The position numbers and the translations under genes are program-made. The notes beneath the pieces are model-generated. The model ran no database searches. It saw nothing but the letters and a program-made list of their open reading frames with translations, and had not been told where the DNA came from. Below, piece by piece: positions 12,936 to 25,587 of a stretch of DNA of 64,000 nt. The DNA lies in assembly GCF_003086295.3 (NCBI RefSeq), contig NC_092050.1, forward strand, positions 155,812,699 to 155,876,698. The letters are read 5' to 3'. The stretch's first letter is position 1. Each line of letters starts with the position of its first letter. Source of the DNA: Arachis hypogaea (lineage: Eukaryota; Streptophyta; Magnoliopsida; Fabales; Fabaceae).

Positions 12936-13974
12936 AATCTTTTTTTGTACACAAATAAATGTTATTTTTGAGCTTTGTGTTTTTAGTTTCACGTTTTTGC
13001 TTTAACTATCATTTAAAGTTCTTTGAATATTATATTTTTTCAATTATTATACGTATTTATATTTTATTTTAGAGATCGTAATATCATATCACCTCTATTT
13101 TATGACTTAAATATAAAGTTTTGTGTGATAAAATATTACATTTAAAACTAAAAAATCAAATACAAAATAATTTATTTATAAATTATTTTTAATATAAACT
13201 CTACGACGATCCAATAACCTTAACGCATCAGGTTTATAATTCCTCAATATGCTCCATCTTTATTTAATTCATTTTTAATTGATGTGGGCATTCATTAAAT
13301 TCACAATAAAATTAACATCTAATGAGATAGTTTCAGCAAAAACTTAAAAAGTAATCATTGTTGCGTACGTTATCTAATTCCTGAAATTAACTGTACGTTT
13401 AAACAAACTTTCATAAACAAAAAATTTAAAAAAGACTAATCTAAAGAGTCAAACTTTATATACGCTTCTTAACTATTTAGATATAATCATTGTTTTCGTA
13501 GTTATTTTTCATATAAATAATACATGAAATACGCCAAAACAATAATAGAGTATGTTCTTTGTAATTCTACTCGACTTTTTTTATATAGCTCGTTCTTTTA
13601 AAATATCGTTAAGATCTTCAAATAGGATGAGTTAGTTTGGGTTGTAAAAGAACACGAGGCGTAGGTAGGTTACTTGACGCTCAAGTTAGTATATAAAAAA
13701 AAATTTTAAGGTTAAGATAATGGATTTTGAACATACTTACTATCTTTTTTCAATGCTAATTTATAGATTAAATGTATTTCGTAACCTGTTCATCAGTTTT
13801 GATTCAATGATAAATGACAATGAAATATTTTTATGAATTTAATTTTAATATACTGTCAGTATAAAATAATTTTATACGTGTATTTAATTACGTAATATCA
13901 TATCAGTGAAAATTGATGGTTATCAGTGGCTAAGAGAAGATGGTTGAATCTTAACCCCTTTTTTTTTCACTTGA
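12933..13974. other. AT-rich intergenic DNA, no gene seen
   Basis: No frame, RNA gene or repeat structure can be supported. Confidence 0.5.
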
Positions 13975-15560
13975 CAACACTTGCTGGACTTTGAAACCTC
14001 TTCTGGAAATTTTTTGTCTTTTTATCCCGTACCCAACCATGAAACTTTTTCTTTTGTCTCGTACCCATCTACGAGATTTTTCTTTTTGTCTCGTCAGTCA
14101 GCACGAGATATTTTTGGTTTTATCCTGTGCAGCAGAAACAGAAATAGAGTAGAAGAGAGAATATTACACCCAGATATATCCTGGTTCAGCTGCTAAGTGC
14201 AATGCAGCCTACATCCAGTCTCTATCACAACAATGATGGAATTTCACTATAATCTTTCTTGATTACAAACACCAATTATCCCTAGGAATTACCCTTTCTA
14301 TCTGGGACAAGTCCAGAATCTAAACCCAAACTGAACTTGACTTGGTCACTGCCAAGCTTTCAACTGTAAAGTGCTAACCCAACTTACAAGGGGATTCCCA
14401 CAGAATCATGAAACACAACACATATGTACAAAGGAACTCTAAGGACATCTATGGCTTTTTCTTTTAATTTTGCACTCTCTACCTTTTTCCGCTCTATGGC
14501 TTTTTCATACAAACCTCACTGTTTGTCTTTTTCCATGAGACTCAAGACATGACAAAATTAAACAGAAAAATATAAAATGAAGAACATTGAAGGAGAAGAA
14601 ATCTGTTAGCTTGGGGAGATATAGAAAATCTATGCTCACTCTTTTTCTTTTCCTTGAATCAACCCTAACTGTTCACCCTTACTTATAAAGAGAAGCCTTC
14701 AAGGTTGAAACCAAACAAACCAAGCCAATCTTCTTCTTCTTCAACTAGAACCGGTTCGGCCAGAGAGAGAAGAGATAACTCATGCAAAATCCAACATGCA
14801 ATTACCTCTAGTCCTTCCTTGGTCACCAATCTTCATCAATCCGAGCTCTTCATCCTTGCCTTGCTCTCCAAGATGAACTTCTGGCCCTTGATGCTTCATG
14901 ATGATGATAGCTTCATCTGCTTCAATCTCTGCCTCTTCCATCACGTAGCCACTGTAGCTACCTCCTATGATGGTTGAACAGAATCAGAGACAAGCCATCC
15001 TCTCCAAGATTTTTCTCTTCTGACCGAGATCTTCTCTTCCATTTTTGGTATGGAGGAGCCAAGATCTCTTCACAAAATCTTACCACAAGTGAAAGAGGAT
15101 CTTAGCCACAGCATACTTTATGTTTTCTTTTTCTTGCCATAATTGTGATGGTCTTGTTGCTTGCGCTATCTTCTTTTCGGTGGCTAGGTGTAGCTTCCAT
15201 GGTTGCTGGGTAATGACCGAAAGAGAAGAAAGAAAGATGAGAGAGAAAATGGAGTTAGAAGAAAAGCAATTAATTGAAATAGAACAAATTAATTAAAATG
15301 GAGTTGCTTTTACTTCCCTTGCTGAGTAGCGTGTTGCATTAAACCAATCAATCATGTCAATCATACTTTTTCTCTCTTATTTATATTTCCAATGCTAGCA
15401 AATTAAATTTTGAAATCCATCCCTCGATAAGAAATGGAATCCATTGGAAGCATGAAACCAATTTGCTTTCTTTCAATGGGTTTCGGACCAAGTATTGGAT
15501 CTTTTTCCATCAAAGTTGATTTGGGCTAATTAGGATCAATTCTGGCACAGTAACAAGAAT
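13975..15560. other. Moderate-GC stretch, probably decayed retroelement or transcript-derived DNA
   Basis: Base composition is distinctly less AT-rich than the flanks and holds repeated motifs: the CTCGTACCC/CTCGTCAG 'GAGATTTTTCTTTTTGTC' pattern recurs several times at 14030-14115. No frame exceeds 90 codons; 14705..14977 (90 codons) has no recognisable domain. No LTR, PBS or polypurine tract was found. Confidence 0.3.
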
Positions 15561-16125
15561 AATAATTCAGCCACAATAAACAAAGCATTTTTGCATCAAT
15601 GCTAAATGTATTTATAAAACACTTGGGCTTGTAACATTTTCTTTTATTTTCGGCCCAAATCAGAACCTGCATAGCAAAAATAATTTTCATCACCATATAT
15701 GAATTAATATTTTTGCATTTAATTAGATTAATAATGTTTAGTCATTACAAATGTTATTTTAGAGTTTTTCAAACTCATAAAAAATAATTATCTTTTAGCC
15801 TCTTATTTCTATTTGTTCCATTTCAGTGTATTGAGCTCTTTTGTTAAAAAAAATTACCTTTTAGTCTTTCATATTAATCACGTGAATAATAGTCATCTAA
15901 AATAACGAATGTAATTGTACTAACTGTAAAAATGCTTTACATTATTAGTATATCAAAATTAAACTCTACTTTTATTAACTTGTATATATTTTGATATTTG
16001 AGTTTGTTGTAACAAACTTAAACGTATACTTTGGTTTATAATGCTTAACCGAGTTATAACACACAATCGAATTATAATGGACAAATCAGAATATATGACG
16101 CGTGTTAAAAACAAAATCCAGATTT
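15561..16125. other. AT-rich intergenic DNA, no gene seen
   Basis: No supported feature between the unclassified stretch and the TRIM element. Confidence 0.5.
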
Positions 16126-16130
16126 ATAAT

Positions 16131-16321
16131 TGTTAGGAACAAGAGATTAAATTGAAGAAATAATTTGTATATTATTAAGTGTATTTAAGTTGTTTAGAAT
16201 GATATAATATAGAAGAGTATTTATAGGTGTTAAGAGAATCGAAATAATAAAGACATAATATTCTATAATAAATATTCAGATATACTAAATAATGCTAATT
16301 GATCATAATTATATTCTAACA
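16131..16321 (-). repeat. 3' LTR of the TRIM
   Basis: It is bounded by the TGTTAG/CTAACA short inverted repeats. It aligns along its whole length with 16645-16841, with scattered substitutions and a small indel. Confidence 0.88.
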
Positions 16322-16333
16322 TCCCTCCTCAAA
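16322..16333 (-). promoter_or_regulatory. TRIM polypurine tract
   Basis: The minus strand reads TTTGAGGAGGGA just before the 3' LTR, the expected position for plus-strand priming. Confidence 0.75.
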
Positions 16334-16631
16334 CTCAAGTGACAACTTGAGTTTGAAACTTATTGAAAACAAAAAAAAAATTTGCATAAATTGATAGAAC
16401 GGATGCAGACGAAATTGCTAGAAAAAAGCGTAGATGGAACTACCGCTATTTGAAGGAGCGCAGACGAAACTGTCTGAAAGAAGCGCAGACGGAACTATCG
16501 CTGTCTGAAGAGTGACAAAGTGCGAAGAGATGCAAACATTGACAAAAAGAGGAAAAAATAGCACGGAAGAATAATATAGTGATGATTTCACTAGAAGAAA
16601 AACAATCTATCCTCCTCAAGGAGGATACCAT

Positions 16632-16644
16632 GGTTCTGATACCA
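16632..16644 (-). promoter_or_regulatory. TRIM primer-binding site (initiator Met-tRNA)
   Basis: The minus strand reads TGGTATCAGAACC immediately after the LTR. TGGTATCAGAGC-type sequence is the standard plant primer site complementary to the 3' end of initiator methionine tRNA. Confidence 0.88.
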
Positions 16645-16841
16645 TGTTAAAAATAAGAGATTAAATTGGAGAAATAATTTGTGTATTATTAAATGTATTC
16701 AAGTTGTCTAAAATGATACAATATAAAAGGGTATTTAATTTATAGATGCTAAGAGAGTCGAGATAATAAAAACATAATATCTTATAATAAATATTCAGAT
16801 ATACTAAATAATGCTAATTGATTCTAATTATATTCTTAAAA
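16645..16841 (-). repeat. 5' LTR of the TRIM
   Basis: The partner LTR. In minus-strand reading it ends exactly where the primer-binding site begins (16644). Confidence 0.88.
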
Positions 16842-17220
16842 ATAATTATTTCACAAAACTATCAATTTTTTTTTTTAATTAGAAACTTTCATAGATCTTA
16901 TCAGTTTTATGTTCTGATAACTAAGATCCTCTTTAAGAAGCAAGTTTAGAACAAACTTATAAAATTTCAATAACTAACCAAAAAATAAATCGTAATAAAA
17001 AAAAATCAAGATTTTAAAACGCTAGTGATATATAAAGAGATATCTGATTTTCCCTTTTAATTTCCTTGCTAAATGATCAAACTAAATTGATTGATGATAA
17101 CAAAGGCAATAGCTCAAAATAATGAAATCCACCTAGTTTTCAACTAAAGCTTTTATTTAAATAAAAGAGAAAAAGATAAATAGGTCCTTAATTTTTTGTT
17201 CCATGAACATTTTTGTCCCT

Positions 17221-17359
17221 GACCATTGAAAAATACTTTTAAGTCCCTGACCTTCACAAAACTTGGACGAATTAGTCCCTCCGTCCAAATGCCTCCGTCA
17301 GGGGCTGATCCGTCCAAGTTTTGTGAAGGTCAGGGACTTAAAAGTATTTTTCAATGGTC
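17221..17359. mobile_element. Foldback MITE, perfect 49-bp arms
   Basis: 17221-17269 and 17311-17359 are perfect reverse complements over 49 bases around a 41-bp loop. The wording of the arms ('GTCCCTGACC', 'AAGTCCCTGA') matches the style of other inverted-repeat elements in the window. The left side has extra related sequence (17180-17220) with no partner on the right, so the right end is probably truncated. Confidence 0.85.
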
Positions 17360-20167
17360 CTTTTATTAATTGTTGCGCACTAACATACAATAATAGCAAA
17401 CAAAGAAACCAAAATAATGCTCCCAAAATATGTGATATCTTTTTTCCTCTTTAATTTAAACCAACAGAACTCTCGTCAATTGCAATAACCTTTTGTGTGA
17501 GAAAGACATAAACTCAATTAATCTTGATCGACTTTAATTTAGATTCTTTTTTTGACCATGAATGTTACATTTAATTTAATTATTCTCGCAAACAATTTGG
17601 AACGATATGGTAAGATAAAGTAGGATAGGATGATAGGGTCTTCATGATATATTGCATGAAAAGCAAGTCATATTATCATATCCTCCAGCCTGTTTTTCAT
17701 CTGAATTATTATTATTTTTTTTTTTGTACCTTTTTCATCTAAATTATTCTAACTCAATATATATAGTATGCATATTTTTTTTTTCAAAAAAAAAAAAAAA
17801 AAAGAGAGAGAAAAATTCAAAGCTTGGTTTGAGTAGTTAGGACTTAGGATATATAGCTCGCTATGGTTGTGAACTATTAATAAACCAAGCCTTGGTACTA
17901 TTACTCAAATATTAATTCATCTAAGCTTTATTATAGTCTTTTTTTTTTTTTTGGCTTTTACCTTTTAATTTATTTGTAAGGTTTAATACTAATTATTTTT
18001 TATTTTTTGAAAATATATTATAATTTGGTTTTAGGATTCGAAAACTATTATTTTAAAGGATTTAAACTGAACAATATAATTTCGTATGAACTTAAAATGA
18101 TGAATACATTAATTATTTCATATATAGAGACTTTAAAAAAAAATAAAACCAAATATAATAATGATAAGGGCCTAACCCCCCCTGTTTTTAAAAAAAAAGT
18201 TGACCAAAACTAAAACTAACAATAATAATAATAATATTATTATTATTAGATAAGACAAGTGGAAAATAGTTAACTTTTTTAAAAGAAAATGCATAATTTT
18301 TCAAACTATATTTAGATATTATATCTGAGATAGAAATATAAAGATAAGGAGTAACGAAAAAAAAAATGAAAATGCCCGTTTTATTTCTTTTAAAAATTAC
18401 AGAAAATACATGCTTTTTTTTTTATTTTTCTCAAACAAAAAGATTTTGTGTCACTACTTTTGTGGTTTATCATAAAATCACTTTTTCTAAAAGTTTTTGT
18501 AACTTCTTTTATTGTATAAATTTGTGCATAAACTTTTTTTTATTAACCTTATATGTTAATTTTTTTTATGTCAATAAGAATTAAATTCTAAATTTTTAAG
18601 TCATAAAAAATCTAATATCATATCATAAAATTACTTATTTCAAAAACTTAATTAATAGAATAAAATACATAAATAGATATATCTTTAACCTCAAAATAAA
18701 AACAAAATTGCTTATCTCTTATTTCCATATATTTTTATTTCAGAGACAAAAGCAAAAGGGAACCTATTATACATACACTAGGTTTAGTCTCATCATTTTG
18801 AAACCACACGAAACAATAACCAAAAGACAAAGAAGAAAAATTAAAGAAAGGAAACCTAGTTGTGTTTAAAGTGATACAGATGGGCACAAATTATATGTCT
18901 CTATATGTATACTTTATAAAATGTATTGAAGGCAATTGCGTTACGGATTTTGCAAACAAAGAACACTTGTAAAGTAATAAAAAATCATTATATAATTATA
19001 CATTTCATTTTCTCATACTTTTAATTAATAATGCAAATAAAGTTGCATGTTTTTATTAAGATAGTAAGATTTACAAGTTTTTAATGCTATTAAATTTAAA
19101 ATTTAAAGCCATTATTTTATATAGATTATAAAAAATATTATATTTACATAAAAAATTAGTTATTAAATTAATTATTTATATTTTATATAAAAATATATAT
19201 TATTTAATTTATTTTTAATGTGTATTTATATTTTAATATATATTTTATATAAATAATTAATTTTAGCATCATTAAAATTCAAAATAATTTAAATTTATTG
19301 AGCTAGCTCGTTCACCTGTTTAAAAAGGGTTATTATTTTTTTTCTAAATTAAACCCTTTAAATTTTGGATTAAATGAAATGAATTTGATTAATCCAAAAA
19401 AATAACGAATTAAATAGATTATTCCACTAAAAAAATTTGTTTATTTAACATTTTTTGCAAAAGTGGCAGCTTGTATAACCTGTGGCTTTAAACGGACTGT
19501 CTCATTTGACAATTTTAATTAATTTGATGCTTAATTTTTTTTTTTAACATTTGCATAGTTAATATAGTATTTAAAAAAAACCTCTCGCAGTAGCACTCGT
19601 TATTCTAAGAAGGAAAAAAAATAAAAGAAAAGCTTTAAAATAAATTTAAATTATACTATATATGTTCATAATTTCTTAGCTATCTACTTAAGCATTATTA
19701 TCAGGTCTAAAAACCAGAATGTCTCCTTTAACTATACTTTTTTTTTTTTTATCAAAGACAGGAAGACTTGAATTTGCCACCTCTTAAGTGAGTATAGAAA
19801 CACTATGCCATTTGAGTTATAACTCATTAGCATCTCGTTTAACTATTTGATGACAATTTTTTTTGGGTATATTTATATAGTTGATATATTATTTAAAGAA
19901 AATCTCTCGCAGTAGCTAGTACTCGTTATTCTAAGAAGAAGAAAAACTAAAATTGATCTAAACTATGTTTATAATTTCTTAGCTAGCTTCTCAAGCAATA
20001 TTATTATTATTGCCTTTTTAAAATTAATGTCAACTATCTTTATTGTTTCTTAAGCATTGCCTTTCCCTAAAATATAAAAAAGAATTAAGTAATTCGTATC
20101 ACGAACCATCATCATTTGTCGCTGTCCTTTGATTTTGGATAAAGATGACCACTCTCCAATCTCCAAG
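17360..20167. other. AT-rich intergenic DNA, no gene seen
   Basis: It contains A and T homopolymers, a TAA/TTA palindromic run near 18215-18247 and many short AT-only frames. A segment near 19755-19835 ('GACTTGAATTTGCCACCTC' then 'ACTATGCCATTTGAG') resembles fragments of a dispersed plant repeat but is too short to classify. Confidence 0.5.
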
Positions 20168-20176
20168 TATATATAG
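20168..20176 (+). promoter_or_regulatory. TATA box of the DUF599 gene
   Basis: TATATATAG lies 57 bases before the start codon at 20233. A purine-rich GAGAGAATTGGAATTAGAATTAG leader follows it. Confidence 0.55.
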
Positions 20177-20232
20177 AAAGATAGGAGATAGAGAAGAGAG
20201 AATTGGAATTAGAATTAGAATAAAAAAAAAAA

Positions 20233-22278
20233 ATGGAGTGGAGAAAATGTTATCTGGATTTAATGTTAGTGCCATTAGGAATTCTTATGAGTATTTGTTA
20301 TCATATTTGGTTGTGGCATAAGACTCGCACACACCCTTTTTCCACCTCTATCGGAATCAATGCTAATGCTCGACGATTTTGGGTCCCTGCCATGTTGAAG
20401 GTACTATTATATATATATTCTCCTCAAAATTAATTTAATCAATATCACATAATTTGCACTCTTATTACTTTTCATATATGTTACATATTACACATATTAC
20501 TATGCTTTGCTTTAATTATTATATATATAGTTCAAGAGGTTTTTTTTTTTCTCAAAAGAAAAAGAAAATTAAATAATATATAACTCTTCTGGATTTTTGC
20601 TTTGGAATGGTAGAAAAAGCATCTATAATGTATTAATGTATGTATATAGTTGAACTTTACCTAACTTTCAATTTGATTTTTATTTTACCATTTATAAACT
20701 AAACGAAAGAGCTACGTGTTTGAACTCTTTGAAATTAATATCTATCTAGCTATTATATAAAGAGAATATGAAATTAAAGTAATTTAATGTTTAATGTTTT
20801 AAAAAATATTTTTCATTATAAATGAAGATATGTTATTAATTTCAATAATTAAACTCATAACTAACCTTTTGATTTTAGTGAGACATATTTATTATTTTGA
20901 CTAATTTCAAATATTTTATTATTATGATATATATTTATATAAAAAAAAATGCTGAATTAATAGGCATGTTAGTTAGCATCTCCTACTAATACACTAGTAT
21001 ATATAATGTCTATATTTTGATGAGAAATAATAGATTTGCTCTAAATTTTAAATTTTAAGAGTTTATTTTGTATTACACTTTATATAATTATCATAAAAAA
21101 TGTTATTTGTATATTAAAATTAGTCACTAAAATCAGTTACCAATGTATTTGTGTATAAATACATGCGTGATTTAATTTATTTTCAATATATATTTGTATT
21201 TCAACATATATTTTATCAATCCTGCTATTTCTGCCAACTTCTGCCAACTTTTATTTATAACTGTGTTTAATGGAAGTGTCTTTGTGGATGTGTCTAATAA
21301 AAATATTTTTTTTATGGTTGTGTTTAATAGAAGTGTCTTTATAGATATATTTTCTGGATGTGTCTCTTTATATATGTGTTTAAAATATAATAATTAATTA
21401 TTGTTGACAATAAGTTGGCAGATAATATGTTAGTACCCTATACTTTTCCTTATGCTAGTGACTGACTTTGGTGGTTGATTTTGGTGTACACGTAACATTA
21501 ATGCTAAGTAGACAAAAAAAACAGTCAAAACTTGTCTTATTTAGCATTAATTAATTGTCACAACAATTAATAAATGCTAAATAAAGTAAGTTATGACTGT
21601 TTTTGGCTAATTTTCTTTGGTTACCGAATATTTCCTATTATTATATATGCTTAGAGCATGTAACGAAAAAAAGTAAAGAAAAAAAGTTGAAAATATTTTT
21701 GTCCATTTTTTTAGGACATTGAAAAGAAGAACATCTTAGTAGCTCAAAGTCTCCGAAACCTTATAATGGGATCAACTCTCATGGCCACCACCTCCATTCT
21801 TCTCTCGGCCGGCTTAGCGGCCGTGATAAGCAGCACTTACAGCGTAAAAAAACCTCTAGACGATATTACCTATGGCGCACACGGCGAATTTATGGTGGCG
21901 CTCAAATACGTGACGCTTCTTACCATATTCTTGTTCTCATTTTTCTGCCATAGCTTATCAATTATGTTCTTGAATGAATTGGCCATACTAATTTGCACAC
22001 CACAAGAAGCACTCTCTAAGTCTATGGTAACACCGGAATATTTGAATGAGATTTTGGAGAAGGGAACTATTTTGAACACTGTGGGGAACAGGATCTTCTA
22101 CTTGGCACTCCCTTTGTTGCTTTGGATCTTTGGCCCAATCCTTGTTTTGTTGTGCTTCATGGCTATGTTGCCGGTGTTTTACAATCTTGACTTTGTTGTT
22201 TGTTGGAGTTCTTCTAATCATGGGAAATCAAACATGATCATCATCAATGCCAAAAGTGATAATAATGACTATCTTTGA
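20233..22278 (+). CDS. DUF599 family membrane protein (two exons)
   Basis: Exons are 20233-20400 and 21715-22278 with a phase-0 GT-AG intron, giving 243 aa, about the usual length for plant DUF599 proteins. The start is the only ATG ahead of the conserved N-terminus, and a TATA box lies close upstream. Features seen: a first membrane segment at about residues 9-29, the family-typical 'ARRFWVPAM' at the exon end (residues 46-54), 'KKNILVAQSLRN' at the start of exon 2, a second hydrophobic segment at about 78-98, a third at about 116-140 and a fourth at about 183-212. The function of the family is not established; multi-pass membrane location is predicted. The intron carries a MITE (21495..21640), and another MITE begins about 18 bases after the stop. 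A broken paralogue lies at 27180..29260. Confidence 0.9.
21495..21640. mobile_element. MITE 'GTAGACAAAAAAA' family, copy in DUF599 intron
   Basis: It reads GCTAAGTAGACAAAAAAA, then a core with 'TTATTTAGCATTAATTAATTGT' features and their inverted counterpart, then GACTGTTTTTGGCTAA and GGTTACCGAATATTTCC. The same order recurs at 22296..22606, 55015..55143 and 56149..56260. Confidence 0.7.
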
Positions 22279-22295
22279 ATACCTAATTATTAATT

Positions 22296-22606
22296 GGGTA
22301 ATGTTAGGTAGACAAAAAAAAAAAAGAAGCCAGAATTTGCCTTATTTAGCATTAATTAATTGTCGCAACAACAAATTAATGTTAAATAAAGCAAGTTATG
22401 ACTGTTTTTTACTGATTTTTTTTTGTTATCAAACATTTTCGTTATTAATTATGATCACTATAATTAACGGAAATGTTTGGTAACAAAAAAAATCAGCCAA
22501 AATCAGTCATAACTTGCCTTATTTAACATTTATTAATTGTTGTGATAATTAATTAATACTAAATAAGGCAAATTCTATTTTTTTTTTCTACCTAGCCATA
22601 ATTAAA
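22296..22606. mobile_element. MITE 'GTAGACAAAAAAA' family, long inverted copy
   Basis: The left arm begins TAATGTTAGGTAGACAAAA and the right arm ends with the complement TTTTCTACCTAGCCAT. The core is inverted about a centre near 22450 (ACATTTTCGTTATTAATT against AATTAACGGAAATG). It lies just after the DUF599 stop codon and therefore probably in its 3' UTR or immediate downstream region. Confidence 0.75.
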
Positions 22607-23192
22607 AACTTCTATATAGTTTTTTTTTTTTTGGACATGAATAACTTGGTGTTAATAAACTATGATATAGTTTGTTATGCTGCAGTTATTCATGAATAAA
22701 AAGAATATATGTACATATATTATTGTTGTGTATGCATCTTTTACAATGATGTAAGTTGTAAAAGTAAAGCACGTTTGTATAAGGCATGTATATTAGTGCA
22801 GAAGCGCTTTATTGAAATAATTGAAAAATAATAATTATCATTATTAATCTCTCTCTGTCTCTCTATTTTGGCGTTATTAGATCTTTTCCCTTGAGTAATC
22901 AAAAAAAAAAAAAAAGGGATCTTTTTCCTTGATGATGCACTAACAATAGTGTCTTTCATTGTTTTGATGATGAATAAAAGGTTATAATATGTATGACATC
23001 TATGTGGATGACTTCTGATTCCTAATAAGTGAACTACCTTTTTTCATATTCCAGCAATAACGTTGTTTTAATGAAAAATAGACAATTGCAACAATTAAAC
23101 TTTAAAATGCTTTAATTTACAAGAAATTCTTAGGTGCTCTTAAAGTAGATAAATATTCTTATTCAGTTATTCTGATTCATTAATTACTTCTA

Positions 23193-23194
<2 letters not shown>
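22607..23194. other. AT-rich intergenic DNA, no gene seen
   Basis: No supported gene. Homopolymer A/T runs only. Confidence 0.5.

Positions 23195-23239
<45 letters not shown>
23195..23239. repeat. (TTA)15 microsatellite
   Basis: An uninterrupted TTA trinucleotide run. A second one follows at 23464. Confidence 0.9.
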
Positions 23240-23241
<2 letters not shown>

Positions 23242-23460
23242 TTAAAAATTTTAATAAAATAAAAATTAACTTAAACTGGTCTACATTATTGAAATAAAAT
23301 AAATTAACGTTACAAAGCAAGAACATTAATTATTATTAGAGCACACAAGAAATTCTCTTAATTTACTATTATTTTTCTTTTGGCAACTAACCGCAATTGG
23401 TGCCATGTTGTTAGAGGCTTAGAGCATAATCAATATCTCCATCGGTTTGAGTTTTTTTTC

Positions 23461-23463
<3 letters not shown>

Positions 23464-23505
<42 letters not shown>
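23464..23505. repeat. (TTA)14 microsatellite
   Basis: An uninterrupted TTA/ATT run. Translated, it gives the poly-Tyr stretch of a spurious frame at 23380..23604. Confidence 0.9.
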
Positions 23506-23506
<1 letters not shown>

Positions 23507-25587
23507 GGTTAGCATTATTGCTTGTATTTTGGGTTGCCTTTTTCATAAATAGTAGACTCTTTGGGAGAGTTTGCAAATCCCAGTTGGACTCTGAATGTAA
23601 TTAGTTTGTTTCCTTTGGGCTTAGGCAATAATGATAACATTAAAATTATCATACCGACAGGGGGAAAAAAAAAATCTTTTTCAATCTTTTTAGTATTTAT
23701 AATTATTATATTTAATTGAAGAATGAACTAGTACTATATAGGGTTACGTATTACTATGATTTAATTCTTCTATTTGAAAGCAACAGCCACAAGATAAAGG
23801 ATTATTATTCCTAATGGTATTTCGGCAAAGAAGTAAAAGTACAGTGAACATTAGGTAAGATATGAATAAAAATGTGTGTTTGAATGCTATCAAGTGATAT
23901 AAAAAAAACTTTCTTTTTTTGAATTAGAAAAATATATTTTTTTAATTTAATGTATTTAGAAAATATTATAAGTAAAAATAAAAATATTTAAAAAAATACA
24001 ATTATCATATTTTTTAAAAAGATTTTTTTTTTTACTTTTATAACAAAGGATATTTTAACATAATAAATAAACAAAAATACTTTTATGTTGTATGTTGTAT
24101 CCAAACAAAATTAATAAATAAAAAATATTTTTCTATAAAATATTTAAATATTAAATTATTTTTATATTTTTAAAATTTTATTCTAAAAAGATAACTTAAA
24201 ATTTTTTTTTTAGAAGTTCATCACCTAAACAAACTCTAAGTAATTAGTTGCTCGTTTTGTATTTTTACTAATAAAAACTTAAAGTAATATCCAAAAATTT
24301 TAGCTAAAAATATTTTAATTTGTCATTTTAATAAATTTTGATTCACTAAAAATTTTTGAAAAATATTCAGACCGGTCCATCCGCCTTTTCTAAAGAAAGC
24401 AAATTTATATTATAATAATATTTTTTTGAGAGCTAAATATCTTCTCTTATAATAAAATTTGTTAAAAATTTATTCGTCTAACATATATGTCAAAATTTAT
24501 TTAAAGCGATGTAAGGACTAATATATCTAACGAAAGTAATAATTTTCAAAAACTTTTAAAAGATAAAAATTTATAAAGTTTAAATAAAATTGCAATCTAA
24601 AATTTATCTGGAGATTAATTTCAAATTCGAGTATTTCCTCTATTATTATTTTTGTCACTCTAGAACGTAGCCTGCGATGTAGATGATGTTTGCCAAAATT
24701 TCCTTTAGCATGTTGCATGCATGCATCGCCCATCTATCTCAAAAAATACATCAGCTAATAATAAAGTAATAGATCTTGTGAAAATTAAACTTAATTAGAT
24801 CTTTAATTACTAATTAGTATTTTTTTTCGTTTATCCTGAAATGCGTGTGGGTTCACCGGCTATGAATTTCTGATGTATTGTTAGGACTTAGGAAGCATAT
24901 TATTAATTTATTATTAAAAAAGTTATTATTATTGATGCATATTCTTGTCAACCTATGTCCTCTTTTTCTTTTTCTATCTTTTGGACACTATTTGAGAATG
25001 TTAATAATTAAGATCCACATTATATTCAATCATTCTTTCACCCTTTAACGAAAGATATATATTAAAGAATATAAGAGTTAGGAATGCATATAATTAGATT
25101 CATAGAATATTTAACTATATAGAATTCGAATATAAATTGGTTTAAACTTTTGTTCATATTGGAATGGGAGAATATTTTGTTCACGTAATATATAATACAA
25201 TTCCAATTAGCTTAGGGGAACAAAATAATACTACATACTTTGTTCATTTAGAAGTTGACTACTTTTTTGTTGCCCACGTCCTAGATTTGATATCTATTTA
25301 AGGGTGTGTGATGTGTCGATGATCAATGAATTGTTACATGAACAATGTGAAATTTAAATTTTGAATACTTATTTATTAAGCGGACGAGTGAATTGATTAT
25401 TCGATCAACCAAAGTTAATTATTAAAAATTGACTACTAACTAATTTATATATGTGATCCCCTGAAATTTTGCTCATTAATTAGACTATACTATATAACTT
25501 TTAATACTTTGATATGTAAATTAGATTGGTTATTTATCTAATTTACTGATTTTCTGATTCAATTAACTAATTTGATTATATTTATTT
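23506..25587. other. AT-rich intergenic DNA with a dispersed-repeat fragment
   Basis: No gene is supported. The segment 25324-25415 resembles 61166-61253 on the same strand (ATGAATTG...ACATG.ACAA, then AAATT.AAATT..TGATACTT, then GAGTGA..TGA..A.TC.ATCAAC), so it is one copy of a short dispersed repeat. Confidence 0.45.

Larger units (their letters stand above)
16131..16841 (-). mobile_element. TRIM (miniature LTR retrotransposon), complete
   Basis: The element is 711 bp: two LTRs (16131-16321 and 16645-16841, roughly 190-197 bp, near-identical over most of their length) around an internal region of about 320 bp without gag or pol. On the minus strand the LTR runs from TGTTAG to CTAACA. A methionine-initiator tRNA primer site directly follows the 5' LTR and a polypurine tract directly precedes the 3' LTR. 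A perfect 5-bp target duplication ATAAT flanks it (16126-16130 and 16842-16846). The terminal CA of the right-hand copy has mutated. It depends on an autonomous retrotransposon for mobility. The 61-codon frame inside (16446..16631) is not expected to be functional. Confidence 0.9.

Noticed and set aside
16622..16650. tRNA-like match (TGGTATCAGA) considered as a tRNA gene
   Set aside because: Only the primer-binding complement is present, next to an LTR; no cloverleaf.
23380..23604. 74-codon frame with a poly-Tyr stretch
   Set aside because: The Tyr run is a TTA/ATT microsatellite.
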